From DASRJG01 sp964647625 (GTDB lineage: Bacteria; Acidobacteriota; Polarisedimenticolia; Polarisedimenticolales; DASRJG01): DNA of 64,000 bases. Where the stretch lies: assembly GCA_964647625.1 (NCBI GenBank), contig CAZYHZ010000020.1:1-64000 (forward strand), in the 5' to 3' direction. Shown piece by piece: positions 56,433 through 64,000 of the stretch (position 1 is the stretch's first letter; each line of letters opens with the position of its first letter). Under the pieces are notes generated by a model, which saw nothing but the letters and a program-made list of their open reading frames with translations, was not told the origin of the DNA and searched no databases. Made by a program: the position numbers and the translations under genes.

Positions 56433-59400
56433 TCAGGGGCACGCCCCCGAGGAATTGACGATTCTCGGTCCGGCGCTCGCGTTCCCGGCCGAGCCTTCGA
56501 CCGTACTGCGTACGCCGATGGTCAGGTACCAGTAGAGCGTCCCGTCCGGCGGGACCTCGGTGAGCGCCGGGCCCGTGGACGTCTCCGTCGTCTCGACGCG
56601 CACGCACGAATCCAGCCCCGAATTCAGCAGGCTTGGAAGGTCGGAGGCGGTGCCGCGATACACGCGATAGGTCTGAGCTTCGGTCACCGCCGACCACGTG
56701 AGGCCGTCTTTCGTCGCGGACCACGTCAGCGCCACGACCTCGTCGATGGCGCAGGGCTCCACCGGCGTCGTCTTCTGATCGACGTTCAAGCTCGCCTTCC
56801 CGCGCGAGTCGGTCACGCGCAGGCGCGCTTCGAAGTCGCCGCTCGTCGTGTACGTGTGCTGGATCGTGGGCGACGCCTGCACGACGTCGGGCGAGCCGTC
56901 GCCGAAGCTGAACTGGTACGACGTGATCGTGTCGCCCGCGTCGGCGTCCGAGGACGGCGAGGCGTCGAACGTCACGGTCAGCGGCATGCACCCCCCGTCG
57001 GGGGTTCGCATCAGCGTCGCGATCGGAGCGGTGTTCGGACGGCACGATTCATTGCCCACTAGGTTGTACTGCCCGCTGGGCGCGAAATCGTTCGAGGCGG
57101 TCTGCGTGACGGGAAGCCCGTCGGGGCGGGCGAACGTCCGCGCGGTCAACCCGGTCAGTGTCTGGCCGGCGGCGACGCCGTCGATGTGCGACGTGGAGAC
57201 GGAGATGCGGATCGTCCCGGTCGCCGGGTCGTAGCTTCCGTCGTCGGCGGCGCCCAGGCGCGTCGGGAGATTCTGGTTAGGCGGCGAGATCGTCCCGTAT
57301 TCATAGCTGACGACGCCCGCGGCGCTGGTCTTGGCCGCGACATAGTTGCGGTCGGCGCTTCCGCTGGGCGTGGGACGGTTCCACATGATGTACCACTGCG
57401 TCGTCGGAGGTGCGCTTGCCGCCCCGCCGACCTGCATCGTGAAGACGAGCCGGCTCGCGCCGCCCATGTACGGCTCGGCGACCGAGACCGACTTGATGTC
57501 GACGGCGGGGGTCGGCGGCGCGTTCGGCGCCGAGTCCGTCGTGTCGGTCGAGACGGTCACACCGGGTACCGTGCAGGGATCCGTGCCCGGCGGGATCGTC
57601 GTGGGGACGAACACCTCGTTGCAGAACGCGCCCTCCCCCGTCGCGTTCACGGCGGAGACGCGGTAGAAGTACGACGTGGCCGGGTCGGCGTTGATGTCGT
57701 CGAACGAGGTCTTGTTGCCGGTGGAATTGAGGAGCGTTTCCCCGTTGCTGGTCGTGCCGCGATAGATCTTGAACCCGGTGACCGGCGAGCCGCCGTTGTC
57801 GGGCCTCGTGTAGGAGAGATGCACGACGCCCGGCGTCGTGCGCCCCGCCGCCAGCTTGGGGGCCTTCGGGCTCGTTGGCTCGATCGGGTCGTACTGGGCG
57901 AGCAGCCGCTTGCCTCCCGATTGGCGGACGATCGTCGCATGCGCCGTGTAATCGTTGTACGTCTGCCCGGAGATGCACGACCCCGTGACGCAGCCGTCCG
58001 AGAACGCGACGAGCACGCGGCCGAGCTTGTCGATCGTGATGTCATTGAAGTCGAGCAGGTTCCGGTCGTCCGGGACGTTGCTGCATGCCGTCGTCCCCTG
58101 GTTGCAGATGGAGCCGCGCTGGACGGGGTCGTGCGGCGTCGCATCGACCGTGGTCCAGGTCACGCCGCCGTCGAACGTCGTCGCGACGAACAGGTGCCAG
58201 ATGCCGTTGAAATTCGCGGGATCGCCGTAGTCGCCGTCCGAGAGCGTCCCCAGAAACGCGTAGGCCGCGCGGTCGTTGTCGCCCGCGACGACCTCGGAGA
58301 ACGTGCTGTTTTTGATGCCGAACTCGGTGCCGACTTCCTTGTTGTCGTGCCAGGTGACGCCCTTGTCGTCGGACACCGCGATCCACGGGTGGCCGTCGTC
58401 CCTCTGGTACCCGAAGTACAGCCGGCCGCCCGCGCCGATGCCCACGGACGGGTCGATGAGCCAGCCGTTCTTCGACCCGGTGCTGCCCGTGACGTGACGG
58501 ACCGTCCATGTCGCCCCGTTGTCGGACGACACGACGACACCGCCGGTCGTGCCGCAGATCTTGTTCGGGACGTATACGGTTCCGTCGGGCGCGACCTTGA
58601 TGTGCCCGTGGATCGCGTTGCAGTCTTGGATCGTCCACGCGGGCACCCCCGGACCGAACGTCAGGCCGCCGTCGCAGCTCATCGCGCAGAACGACGTCGC
58701 GTCCGACTGGGAGCAGTAGTAGACGGCGTCCGCGTAGAGCGGCGTGTGGCAGTCGGTCGGGCCCGGCGCGAACGGTCCGCCGCCGAAGCTCTGGTGGTCG
58801 GCCCCGGCGGGGGTGCCGCAGCCCTGGCTCGGCGTCCAGTTGGCGCCGTCGTCGTCCGTGTACGCGCTCGCGCTGCACGCTCCCGTCAGCTGCGACGAGA
58901 ACGTCCGGTTCGTTCGCGAGTCGGTGAAAAGGATCGGGTCGAGGCTCGCCGTCGAGTTCGTCGCCGAGGTGACGTCTTCCCACAGCGTGTCGGCGGGTGA
59001 GGAACAATCGTTCCAGCTCGTGCGGAGCGTGCGCAGCCCCGCCTGGAACATCGTGCGACCGTTCGACCAGTTGGCGCCCATCGATGGCTCGCCGGCGTCG
59101 TCACCCATGCCCACCGGAGCTGGATAGACCTCGTATCGGGGGACGCCGGCCACGGTCGGTTGGTCGGCGGGTTCGGGAGGGGCCGCCGGCGCCTGCGCCT
59201 GGGTCAGAGCGACGTCGCACGTGTACGTGTCTCCTCCCGCCCCGGTCGTGACGCTGTACGGCACGACCCGGACCGTGTAATGGCTCGTCGCCCCCGATGG
59301 AACCTGGTACGAAATGGATTCCTGGACGCCCGCGGTGTTCGCCGAGATCGCATCGACGGTCGTGCCGTCGGCGTCGATGAGGTAGAGATCGAAATCCGAT

Positions 59401-59714
59401 GCGGTATTGGCGAAGTGCAGGTTGACCCTGAGTATGTAGACGGTCGAATCCGAAGGCGGGATCGCGACCGTCAACGCGAAGTCATCGCAAGGACTCGCCG
59501 GATTGGCGCAGACCGGCGACACCGGCGGGGCCGGCGGCACGTAGGGCGCGCCGGACTGATTGGTGAAATCGAACGGCCCTCCGCCGAAAGCGAGAGGCGC
59601 TCCCGAAGGCGTGACCGTCCCGCTGGACGGAGTCGCGGCCCGGACGATGAGCCCGGCCGCGACGACGAGAACACTCGTGACGACGACTGCAACGACCCGC
59701 TGAATTCGTGCCAT
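56433..59714 (-). CDS. Large secreted multidomain protein: sialidase-like propeller, FN3 and PKD modules
   Basis: 1,093 aa. Signal peptide (VVAVVVTSVLVVAAGLIVRA). Residues about 35-180 hold a pre-peptidase-type sandwich (VNLHFANTASDFDLYLIDADG). About 195-620 is a BNR/sialidase-like propeller with Asp boxes (SSDNGATWTV, SDDKGVTWHD, TFDGGVTWTT). Next come an FN3 domain (HLSYTRPDNGGSPVTGFKIY), a further beta region, a PKD domain (SSDADAGDTITSYQFSFGDG, TYTTSGDFEARLRVTD) and a final FN3-like module (LTWSAVTEAQTYRVYRGTAS). Likely binds or degrades extracellular polymer; catalytic residues are not identified. Confidence 0.88.
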   Translation of the reverse strand: MARIQRVVAVVVTSVLVVAAGLIVRAATPSSGTVTPSGAPLAFGGGPFDFTNQSGAPYVPPAPPVSPVCANPASPCDDFALTVAIPPSDSTVYILRVNLHFANTASDFDLYLIDADGTTVDAISANTAGVQESISYQVPSGATSHYTVRVVPYSVTTGAGGDTYTCDVALTQAQAPAAPPEPADQPTVAGVPRYEVYPAPVGMGDDAGEPSMGANWSNGRTMFQAGLRTLRTSWNDCSSPADTLWEDVTSATNSTASLDPILFTDSRTNRTFSSQLTGACSASAYTDDDGANWTPSQGCGTPAGADHQSFGGGPFAPGPTDCHTPLYADAVYYCSQSDATSFCAMSCDGGLTFGPGVPAWTIQDCNAIHGHIKVAPDGTVYVPNKICGTTGGVVVSSDNGATWTVRHVTGSTGSKNGWLIDPSVGIGAGGRLYFGYQRDDGHPWIAVSDDKGVTWHDNKEVGTEFGIKNSTFSEVVAGDNDRAAYAFLGTLSDGDYGDPANFNGIWHLFVATTFDGGVTWTTVDATPHDPVQRGSICNQGTTACSNVPDDRNLLDFNDITIDKLGRVLVAFSDGCVTGSCISGQTYNDYTAHATIVRQSGGKRLLAQYDPIEPTSPKAPKLAAGRTTPGVVHLSYTRPDNGGSPVTGFKIYRGTTSNGETLLNSTGNKTSFDDINADPATSYFYRVSAVNATGEGAFCNEVFVPTTIPPGTDPCTVPGVTVSTDTTDSAPNAPPTPAVDIKSVSVAEPYMGGASRLVFTMQVGGAASAPPTTQWYIMWNRPTPSGSADRNYVAAKTSAAGVVSYEYGTISPPNQNLPTRLGAADDGSYDPATGTIRISVSTSHIDGVAAGQTLTGLTARTFARPDGLPVTQTASNDFAPSGQYNLVGNESCRPNTAPIATLMRTPDGGCMPLTVTFDASPSSDADAGDTITSYQFSFGDGSPDVVQASPTIQHTYTTSGDFEARLRVTDSRGKASLNVDQKTTPVEPCAIDEVVALTWSATKDGLTWSAVTEAQTYRVYRGTASDLPSLLNSGLDSCVRVETTETSTGPALTEVPPDGTLYWYLTIGVRSTVEGSAGNASAGPRIVNSSGACP

Positions 59715-59832
59715 GACTTCCCCTGGTCATCGGCTCAAAAGGAGCCCTACCCCTTCAAAGTGCGACCAGAGGCGTTTAATTACTATGGGGAGTAGTACTC
59801 AGCGGTCTGGGGAAAATCCCTCAGGCGATCGA

Positions 59833-60213
59833 TCAGCCGCGAGGCTCGTGGATCTCCCGCCGTTCCGCGAGGAACAGCGAGAGCGCCCACGCGACGAGGC
59901 TGACGACGATCGCGCCGAGGAACGCCGCGCCGAATCCCTCGACGCGGAATCCGAGGCCGAGGCTCGTCGAGAGCCAGCCGGTGAACCAGAGCATCACGGC
60001 GTTGATCACGAGGAGGAAAAGCCCCAGCGTCAGGAAGACCGCCGGCAGGGAAAGCAGCGTGACGATCGGCTTGACGATCGTGTTCACGACGCCGAACACC
60101 AGCGCCACCGCGAGGAGCAGGACCGGATTTCCGGTGAAGGAGATTCCCGGGATGAACCGGACCGCGACCCAGAGCGCCGCGGCGTTGATCAGCAGCCGAA
60201 GGAGCAGCTTCAT
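59833..60213 (-). CDS. Phage-holin-IV-like membrane protein (YvlD type)
   Basis: 126 aa with four hydrophobic segments (INAAALWVAVRFIPGISF, VLLLAVALVFGVVNTIVKPI, LGLFLLVINAVMLWFTGWLS, FLGAIVVSLVAWALSLFLAE). The pattern GVVNTIVKPIVTLLSLPAVFLTLGLF is the hallmark of PF04020-type holin-superfamily proteins in chromosomes. Role unproven; related proteins are tied to envelope stress. It is not a phage remnant: no phage genes surround it. Confidence 0.88.
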   Translation of the reverse strand: MKLLLRLLINAAALWVAVRFIPGISFTGNPVLLLAVALVFGVVNTIVKPIVTLLSLPAVFLTLGLFLLVINAVMLWFTGWLSTSLGLGFRVEGFGAAFLGAIVVSLVAWALSLFLAERREIHEPRG

Positions 60214-60283
60214 GGTGAACCTCCCAAGCTCGGCGTACGGCCAACTCTAGTAGACTTCGCCAGAATTCAACAAGGGGGGCGCA

Positions 60284-60703
60284 ATGAACCCAGTGCTTCG
60301 TGGCATCCTGGCGGTGATCGCGGGGTTCGTCGTCGCGTGCGCGATCATGATCGTCGTCGAATCGATCAACGGGCACGTGCTCTATCCCGATCTGGCCAAG
60401 CAGGCACAGGGCGTCACCAGTCGCGAGGAGATGAAGAGGATCTTCGCCGTAGCGCCTGTGGGATCGCTGCTCGTCGTGCTGTTCGGCTGGTCGCTCGGAA
60501 GCTTCACCGGCGGTCTCATCGCCAAATGGATCGGCAAGCGGCCGGACGCACGCCACGCGATCATCGTCGGCGCGCTGATCGTGCTCTGCGCGATCGCGAA
60601 CAACCTGATGCTGCCGCCGCCCGCGTGGTTCTGGGCGCTGGGCGTCCTCTTGCCGATCCCGATCGCGATGATCGGAGCACGGCTCACGCCGCAGCAGGCT
60701 TAG
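60284..60703 (+). CDS. Small integral membrane protein, unknown function
   Basis: 139 aa with an N-terminal helix (GILAVIAGFVVACAIMIVVE), a helix at about 60-85 (PVGSLLVVLFGWSLGSFTGGL) and two C-terminal helices (AIIVGALIVLCAIANNLM, FWALGVLLPIPIAMIG). NxH..YPD loop between the first two is shared with uncharacterised proteobacterial and acidobacterial proteins. The stop overlaps the convergent gene by four bases. Confidence 0.75.
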   Translation: MNPVLRGILAVIAGFVVACAIMIVVESINGHVLYPDLAKQAQGVTSREEMKRIFAVAPVGSLLVVLFGWSLGSFTGGLIAKWIGKRPDARHAIIVGALIVLCAIANNLMLPPPAWFWALGVLLPIPIAMIGARLTPQQA

Positions 60704-61326
60704 GGTGCCGTCACGATCGAGGGATGCCAGGCGTAGATCACGCCTCCGTCCTTGATCTCGTCGATCAGCTCTCGCGCGATGGCGGGCCTCACCGCCGGGC
60801 AGCCGAAGCTGCGCCCGAGGCGGCCGAGCTTCTTCGAAACCGCGTCGTCGACGTAGCGGGCGCCGTGCATCACGATCGCGCGCGCTTCGGCGTTGTCGTT
60901 GACGGACGGCTCGATCCCGCGCAAGCGGAGCGAGTAGCCGTTCCGTCCGTCGTACGCGCCTTCGGTGACGAAGGCGCCGAGCGAGCTCATGAGAGAGCCG
61001 TCGTCGTTCGAAAACGTCACGGCGAGGTCGTCCCCCGAATTCTTGCCGTGCGCGACGAGATCGTTGAGCAGGAGACGGTCGCTCGAAAGATCGTAGACCC
61101 ACATCCGTTTCGCGGTCGAGGGAAGCGCGTAGTCGATCACGCACAGGACCGGCCGGCGCACCTCCCCTGCGGCCCAGAGCGCGTCCCACGCGGCGAGCGC
61201 CGCATGAAGCGCCTCGGGGTGTAGCCCGCCCGAGATCGAAAGCAGCGCGGCTTCGCGGGCGGAACCGGACGCGGCGGCCGGCGGCGGGATGGAGAGCGCG
61301 AGGATCAGAATCGACGCCGCCGTCAT
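60700..61326 (-). CDS. Murein L,D-transpeptidase-like protein (YkuD_2 family)
   Basis: 208 aa with a signal peptide (AASILILALSIPPPAAA). Motif VMHGARYVDD followed by LGRSFGCPAVRPAIAREL gives the HG...SxGCP catalytic pattern (Cys nucleophile) of L,D-transpeptidases. The preceding WVYDLSSDRLLLNDLVAHGK and AFVTEGAYDGRNGYSLRLRG match the catalytic-domain-only family. Predicted to remodel peptidoglycan or anchor proteins in the periplasm. It diverges from the sensor kinase gene. Confidence 0.9.
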   Translation of the reverse strand: MTAASILILALSIPPPAAASGSAREAALLSISGGLHPEALHAALAAWDALWAAGEVRRPVLCVIDYALPSTAKRMWVYDLSSDRLLLNDLVAHGKNSGDDLAVTFSNDDGSLMSSLGAFVTEGAYDGRNGYSLRLRGIEPSVNDNAEARAIVMHGARYVDDAVSKKLGRLGRSFGCPAVRPAIARELIDEIKDGGVIYAWHPSIVTAP

Positions 61327-61391
61327 CGACCGATCATACCGGCGCTTTGTTCAATCGCCTGCCGTCGAGGATCCGACTTAGACTTCGCGGC

Positions 61392-64000
61392 GTGTCGTCG
61401 CGCCTCCGTGTGATTCTCGCTCTCGCCGCGCTCCCTTTCGGCGCCGTTCGGGCGGGCGGCGCCGAGCCGGAGATCCATCGCACGGTCCGTCTGTTCGACT
61501 GGACGAGCGGATTTCCGTGGAGCTACGCCTCGGGGATCGAGCAGGACCGGCGGGGGTTCCTCTGGATCGACACGACGTCCGGCTTGTACCGGTTCGACGG
61601 GGCCCGCGCGCTCAGGATGGGGCCCAACCTGGGAGTCGCGCCCGGAAGCACCGCGTCGGGACGCGTGATCGCGTACTCGGGCCTCGAGGGGACGTTCGAG
61701 GCGACGCCCGACGGCTTGAAACGCCTCGACCCCGGGCCGCGCGTCTGCGAAGCCGACCGTCTCATCATGGCCGTGGCGTCCGACGGGACGCCGTGGCGCG
61801 TGTGCGACGGGCGCCTGGCGCGGCTCGGCGCCGGAGGCGCGTGGATCGAGACACCGCTCCCGAACTCACCCGACGACCCTCCGCGCATCGTCCGCGCCGG
61901 ACGCGACGGCCGCGTGTTCGCCGCCGCGCGCTCGAGCGTATGGCTCGTCGATGCTCGCGGCGCGAGCCGGCTCCTGACGAGCGTCGATCACGCATTTGTC
62001 GCGCTCGAGCGAAGGAACGGCGACATGATCATCGGGGCGAACCAGCTGCCGGGCCCCGTGACCACACGCCTGTTTCAAGTCAGGGACGGCGCCGCGGTTC
62101 CGATCTTCGAGGAGCGCGGGTCCCGGCTTCTGTCGATCGCCGAGCGCGGCGACACGCTCTGGGTCGCGACGGACCGCGCGCTCCAGGCGCTCGGTCCGGG
62201 ATACGCCGTCGGAGACCGGATCACCGGCCCGACGATTCCGTCGACCGGACACATCGTCGTCGACCGCGAAGGAAGCCTCTGGATGTCGACGTCGCGCGGC
62301 GTCGTTCAGCTTCCCGAGCCCGATGTCTACGCCGTCGCCCCGCAAGGCGGCGGCGTGACACGCGACATCGCGAGGACGTCCCGCGGCGTGTGGGGAACGT
62401 TTTGGGGCCGGCTCGCATTCCTTGCGGACGAGCCGGGCCGGCCGCGAATGATCGATCGCGGCGAGCACTTCAGCACGCTCTGCGCCGACGGCGCCGGGCG
62501 TGTCTGGACGGCGGGGCCCCACGGCGTGACGCGCCTCGAAACGGACGGGCGGCTGGGTCCGGGCTTCGGTGGAAACTGGAACCCGGCCGCCTGCGGGAGC
62601 GGTGCCGCGGGCCGTCGCTGGATCCTCTCGGGCGATCGAGAGCTGTTCACGGTGCATCCCGACGACGAGCATCCGCAGCTCGTCTCGGTTCCGGTCGCGC
62701 GCGATGACGGGATGTCGTTCGCGGCGGAGGCCGCGGACGGAACGTTGTGGATCGCCACCGGGCCCCGGATGTGCGCGGCGCCCGCGGCCGATGTCGCCGC
62801 GGGCCGCGAGGTGGCGTGGCGCTGCGAGGATTTGCCCGGCCGCGAGGTCATCGATTTCGAGACGATGCCGAGCGGCGATCTCTGGGCCGTCATGTGGAGT
62901 CCGCAATCGATCATCCGGCGATCCGGAGGCCGGTGGGAGGTCCATCCCGGCTCGAAGACTCTGCCCGTGCGATGGATCAACGAGATCCAGCCTTCGCCCT
63001 CGGGAGGCGTTTGGCTCATCGGCCAGGGGCTGGCCGTTCGCGTCGGCGAACGAACCGACCGCGCGGAGGGCTGGGAGATCCTCGAGCAGCCGACCGCCTG
63101 GAACGGGCTGGTCTCGATGAATGTCAACGACCTGGAGGAAGACGCCGATGGGACGCTTTGGCTGGCGACCGACGTCGGCATCCTGCGCATCCCGCCGGAG
63201 ATACGCCGGCGCCGGCCGGAGCCTCCTCCCGTCGAGATGGTCTCGGGGTCCGTCAACGGCGCGCCGATCGACGCCGCGCATCCGCTCGTCGTGCCGTACG
63301 GCAAGAACCGTCTCGAGGCCCACTTCGCCGCGTTGACGTATCGCGACCCGTCGGCGGTGCGCTACCGGATGCGGCTGCACGGAGGCGACGCCTGGTCGCC
63401 CTCCGGCGCCGACGGCCAGTTCAACTTCGTCGATCTGCCACCCGGACGGTACGACCTCGAGGTCGCCGGCAGCCTCGACGGGCTGGCGTGGTCGGCTTCG
63501 GGAGCGCGCCTGGCGTTTCGTGTCGCGCGGCCGTGGTACGCGAACCCGTGGCTGCTCGGCGGCGGCGTGGTCTTTCTCGCGCTCGCGGGACATCTCTCGT
63601 ATCGGTGGAAGCTCCGCCAGCGCCTGGCGCGCGAGCGCCAGCGCGCGCGGATCGCGATGGATCTTCACGACGAGGTCGGCTCGGGGCTCGGTGCGATCTC
63701 CGTGCTGGCCGGCATCGCGGCGCGGCCCGAGCTGGCCCACGATCGACGGGCCGATACGCTCGCTCGCATCGGGACGGTCTCGCAGGACCTCGCACGATCG
63801 CTCGGCGACATCGTCTGGTCGCTTAGAACGTCGTCGGGTTTTCTCGACGCGCTGTGGGACCAGCTCGTCGAGCGCGCGCGCCCGCTGTTCTCGTCGGGGG
63901 CCGTCCGGCTCGTGCTCGAAGCGCCCGATCCGGTGCCGCACGAGGCGCTCTCGCTCGTCGTCCGCCGGAACCTGCATCTCGTCGTCTATGAGGCGCTCAA
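61392..64000 (+). CDS. Two-component-system sensor histidine kinase with extracellular propeller, 3' end outside window
   Basis: Open from the GTG at 61392 to the window edge (869 codons, no stop). Signal peptide (VSSRLRVILALAALPFGAVRA). The start TVRLFDWTSGFPWSYASGI and repeats such as GFLWIDTTSGLYRFDGA and GSLWMSTSRGVVQLPEPDVY are the regulator-propeller units. A Y_Y_Y domain follows (RLEAHFAALTYRDPSAVRYR to about GLAWSASGARLAF). The membrane helix is WLLGGGVVFLALAGHLSY. The HisKA_3 dimerisation box is DLHDEVGSGLGAIS, with the His the phospho-site, at 63657 onward. The ATPase domain runs off the edge. Resembles the hybrid-type sensors of carbohydrate or stress systems. Partner regulator not in view. 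Confidence 0.92.
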   Translation, partial: MSSRLRVILALAALPFGAVRAGGAEPEIHRTVRLFDWTSGFPWSYASGIEQDRRGFLWIDTTSGLYRFDGARALRMGPNLGVAPGSTASGRVIAYSGLEGTFEATPDGLKRLDPGPRVCEADRLIMAVASDGTPWRVCDGRLARLGAGGAWIETPLPNSPDDPPRIVRAGRDGRVFAAARSSVWLVDARGASRLLTSVDHAFVALERRNGDMIIGANQLPGPVTTRLFQVRDGAAVPIFEERGSRLLSIAERGDTLWVATDRALQALGPGYAVGDRITGPTIPSTGHIVVDREGSLWMSTSRGVVQLPEPDVYAVAPQGGGVTRDIARTSRGVWGTFWGRLAFLADEPGRPRMIDRGEHFSTLCADGAGRVWTAGPHGVTRLETDGRLGPGFGGNWNPAACGSGAAGRRWILSGDRELFTVHPDDEHPQLVSVPVARDDGMSFAAEAADGTLWIATGPRMCAAPAADVAAGREVAWRCEDLPGREVIDFETMPSGDLWAVMWSPQSIIRRSGGRWEVHPGSKTLPVRWINEIQPSPSGGVWLIGQGLAVRVGERTDRAEGWEILEQPTAWNGLVSMNVNDLEEDADGTLWLATDVGILRIPPEIRRRRPEPPPVEMVSGSVNGAPIDAAHPLVVPYGKNRLEAHFAALTYRDPSAVRYRMRLHGGDAWSPSGADGQFNFVDLPPGRYDLEVAGSLDGLAWSASGARLAFRVARPWYANPWLLGGGVVFLALAGHLSYRWKLRQRLARERQRARIAMDLHDEVGSGLGAISVLAGIAARPELAHDRRADTLARIGTVSQDLARSLGDIVWSLRTSSGFLDALWDQLVERARPLFSSGAVRLVLEAPDPVPHEALSLVVRRNLHLVVYEAL

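Noticed and set aside
59833..60213. Phage holin as prophage marker
   Set aside because: The family is common in chromosomes and no capsid, tail, lysis or integrase genes are near.
1..64000. CRISPR array
   Set aside because: No set of three or more regularly spaced short repeats was seen. The RtcR CARF domain is unrelated to a CRISPR locus here.

Overview
The window is a very GC-rich bacterial chromosome segment with densely packed genes and many one- to eleven-base overlaps inside operons. Three PknB-type serine/threonine kinases fused to TolB/WD40-like propellers, a tandem M16 peptidase pair, secreted PKD/FN3/MopE-type proteins and an N-acylornithine type of arginine operon suggest an acidobacterium-like organism (Thermoanaerobaculia or Vicinamibacteria sort). 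That placement is an inference from gene content: no rRNA or phylogenetic marker lies in the window. No stretch longer than 300 bases lacks a gene.

Layout. 1-17.2 kb: a partial FecR/DUF6600 envelope protein, two propeller kinases, the M16 pair, a beta-carbonic anhydrase, a Tat-exported epimerase, a MopE-like secreted protein, a thioredoxin-reductase-like flavoprotein, and a cupredoxin next to a small relic of a CusA-type metal efflux pump. 17.3-18.9 kb: two tandem DUF4097 proteins bracketed by fragments of a tRNA-Leu 3' end.

18.9-27.46 kb is the most interesting part. An intact tRNA-Leu(UAA) at 27372-27457 and a perfect 43-bp copy of its 3' end at 18884-18926 bracket about 8.5 kb, the classical signature of an element integrated at a tRNA gene. 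Inside is a complete RNA-repair/Ro system. rsr (Ro60/TROVE), three tandem Y RNAs, rtcA (RNA 3'-phosphate cyclase) and rtcB (RNA ligase) run on the minus strand. The divergent sigma-54 activator gene rtcR runs on the plus strand. The island also carries an M28 peptidase and a PD-(D/E)XK-type nuclease. Two of the Y RNAs contain a circularly permuted tRNA mimic (T arm, closed acceptor hairpin, then D arm or its remnant). The third lacks that module. Expected logic from the known system: RtcR senses damaged RNA ends through its CARF domain and drives the sigma-54 operon, RtcA/RtcB heal and seal RNA, and Rsr with Y RNAs handles structured or defective RNA.

27.5-47.3 kb: a secreted protein, a GST-like protein whose last 72 bp are repeated 3.2 kb downstream on the far side of a third propeller kinase, a GreB-like scrap, an S10 carboxypeptidase, a Spy-like protein/OmpR regulator/histidine kinase operon with a phased operator candidate upstream, an isoquinoline-oxidoreductase-like molybdenum hydroxylase pair followed by an erythromycin-esterase-like lipoprotein, a metallo-hydrolase, a retropepsin-like protease plus PadR regulator under a perfect 21-bp palindrome, a Tat-signal L-serine dehydratase, and secreted or outer-membrane proteins.

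47.4-55.5 kb: one overlapping operon on the minus strand, argG - P-loop protein - argC - argF' - argB - argE - argH - argR, with an ARG-box-like palindrome at the argG start. The carbamoyltransferase is of the N-acyl-ornithine type, so arginine is probably made through an acylated citrulline. 55.5-64 kb: a lysyl-oxidase-like secreted protein, a large PKD/FN3 secreted protein, small membrane proteins, an L,D-transpeptidase-like protein, and a two-component propeller sensor kinase that runs off the right edge.
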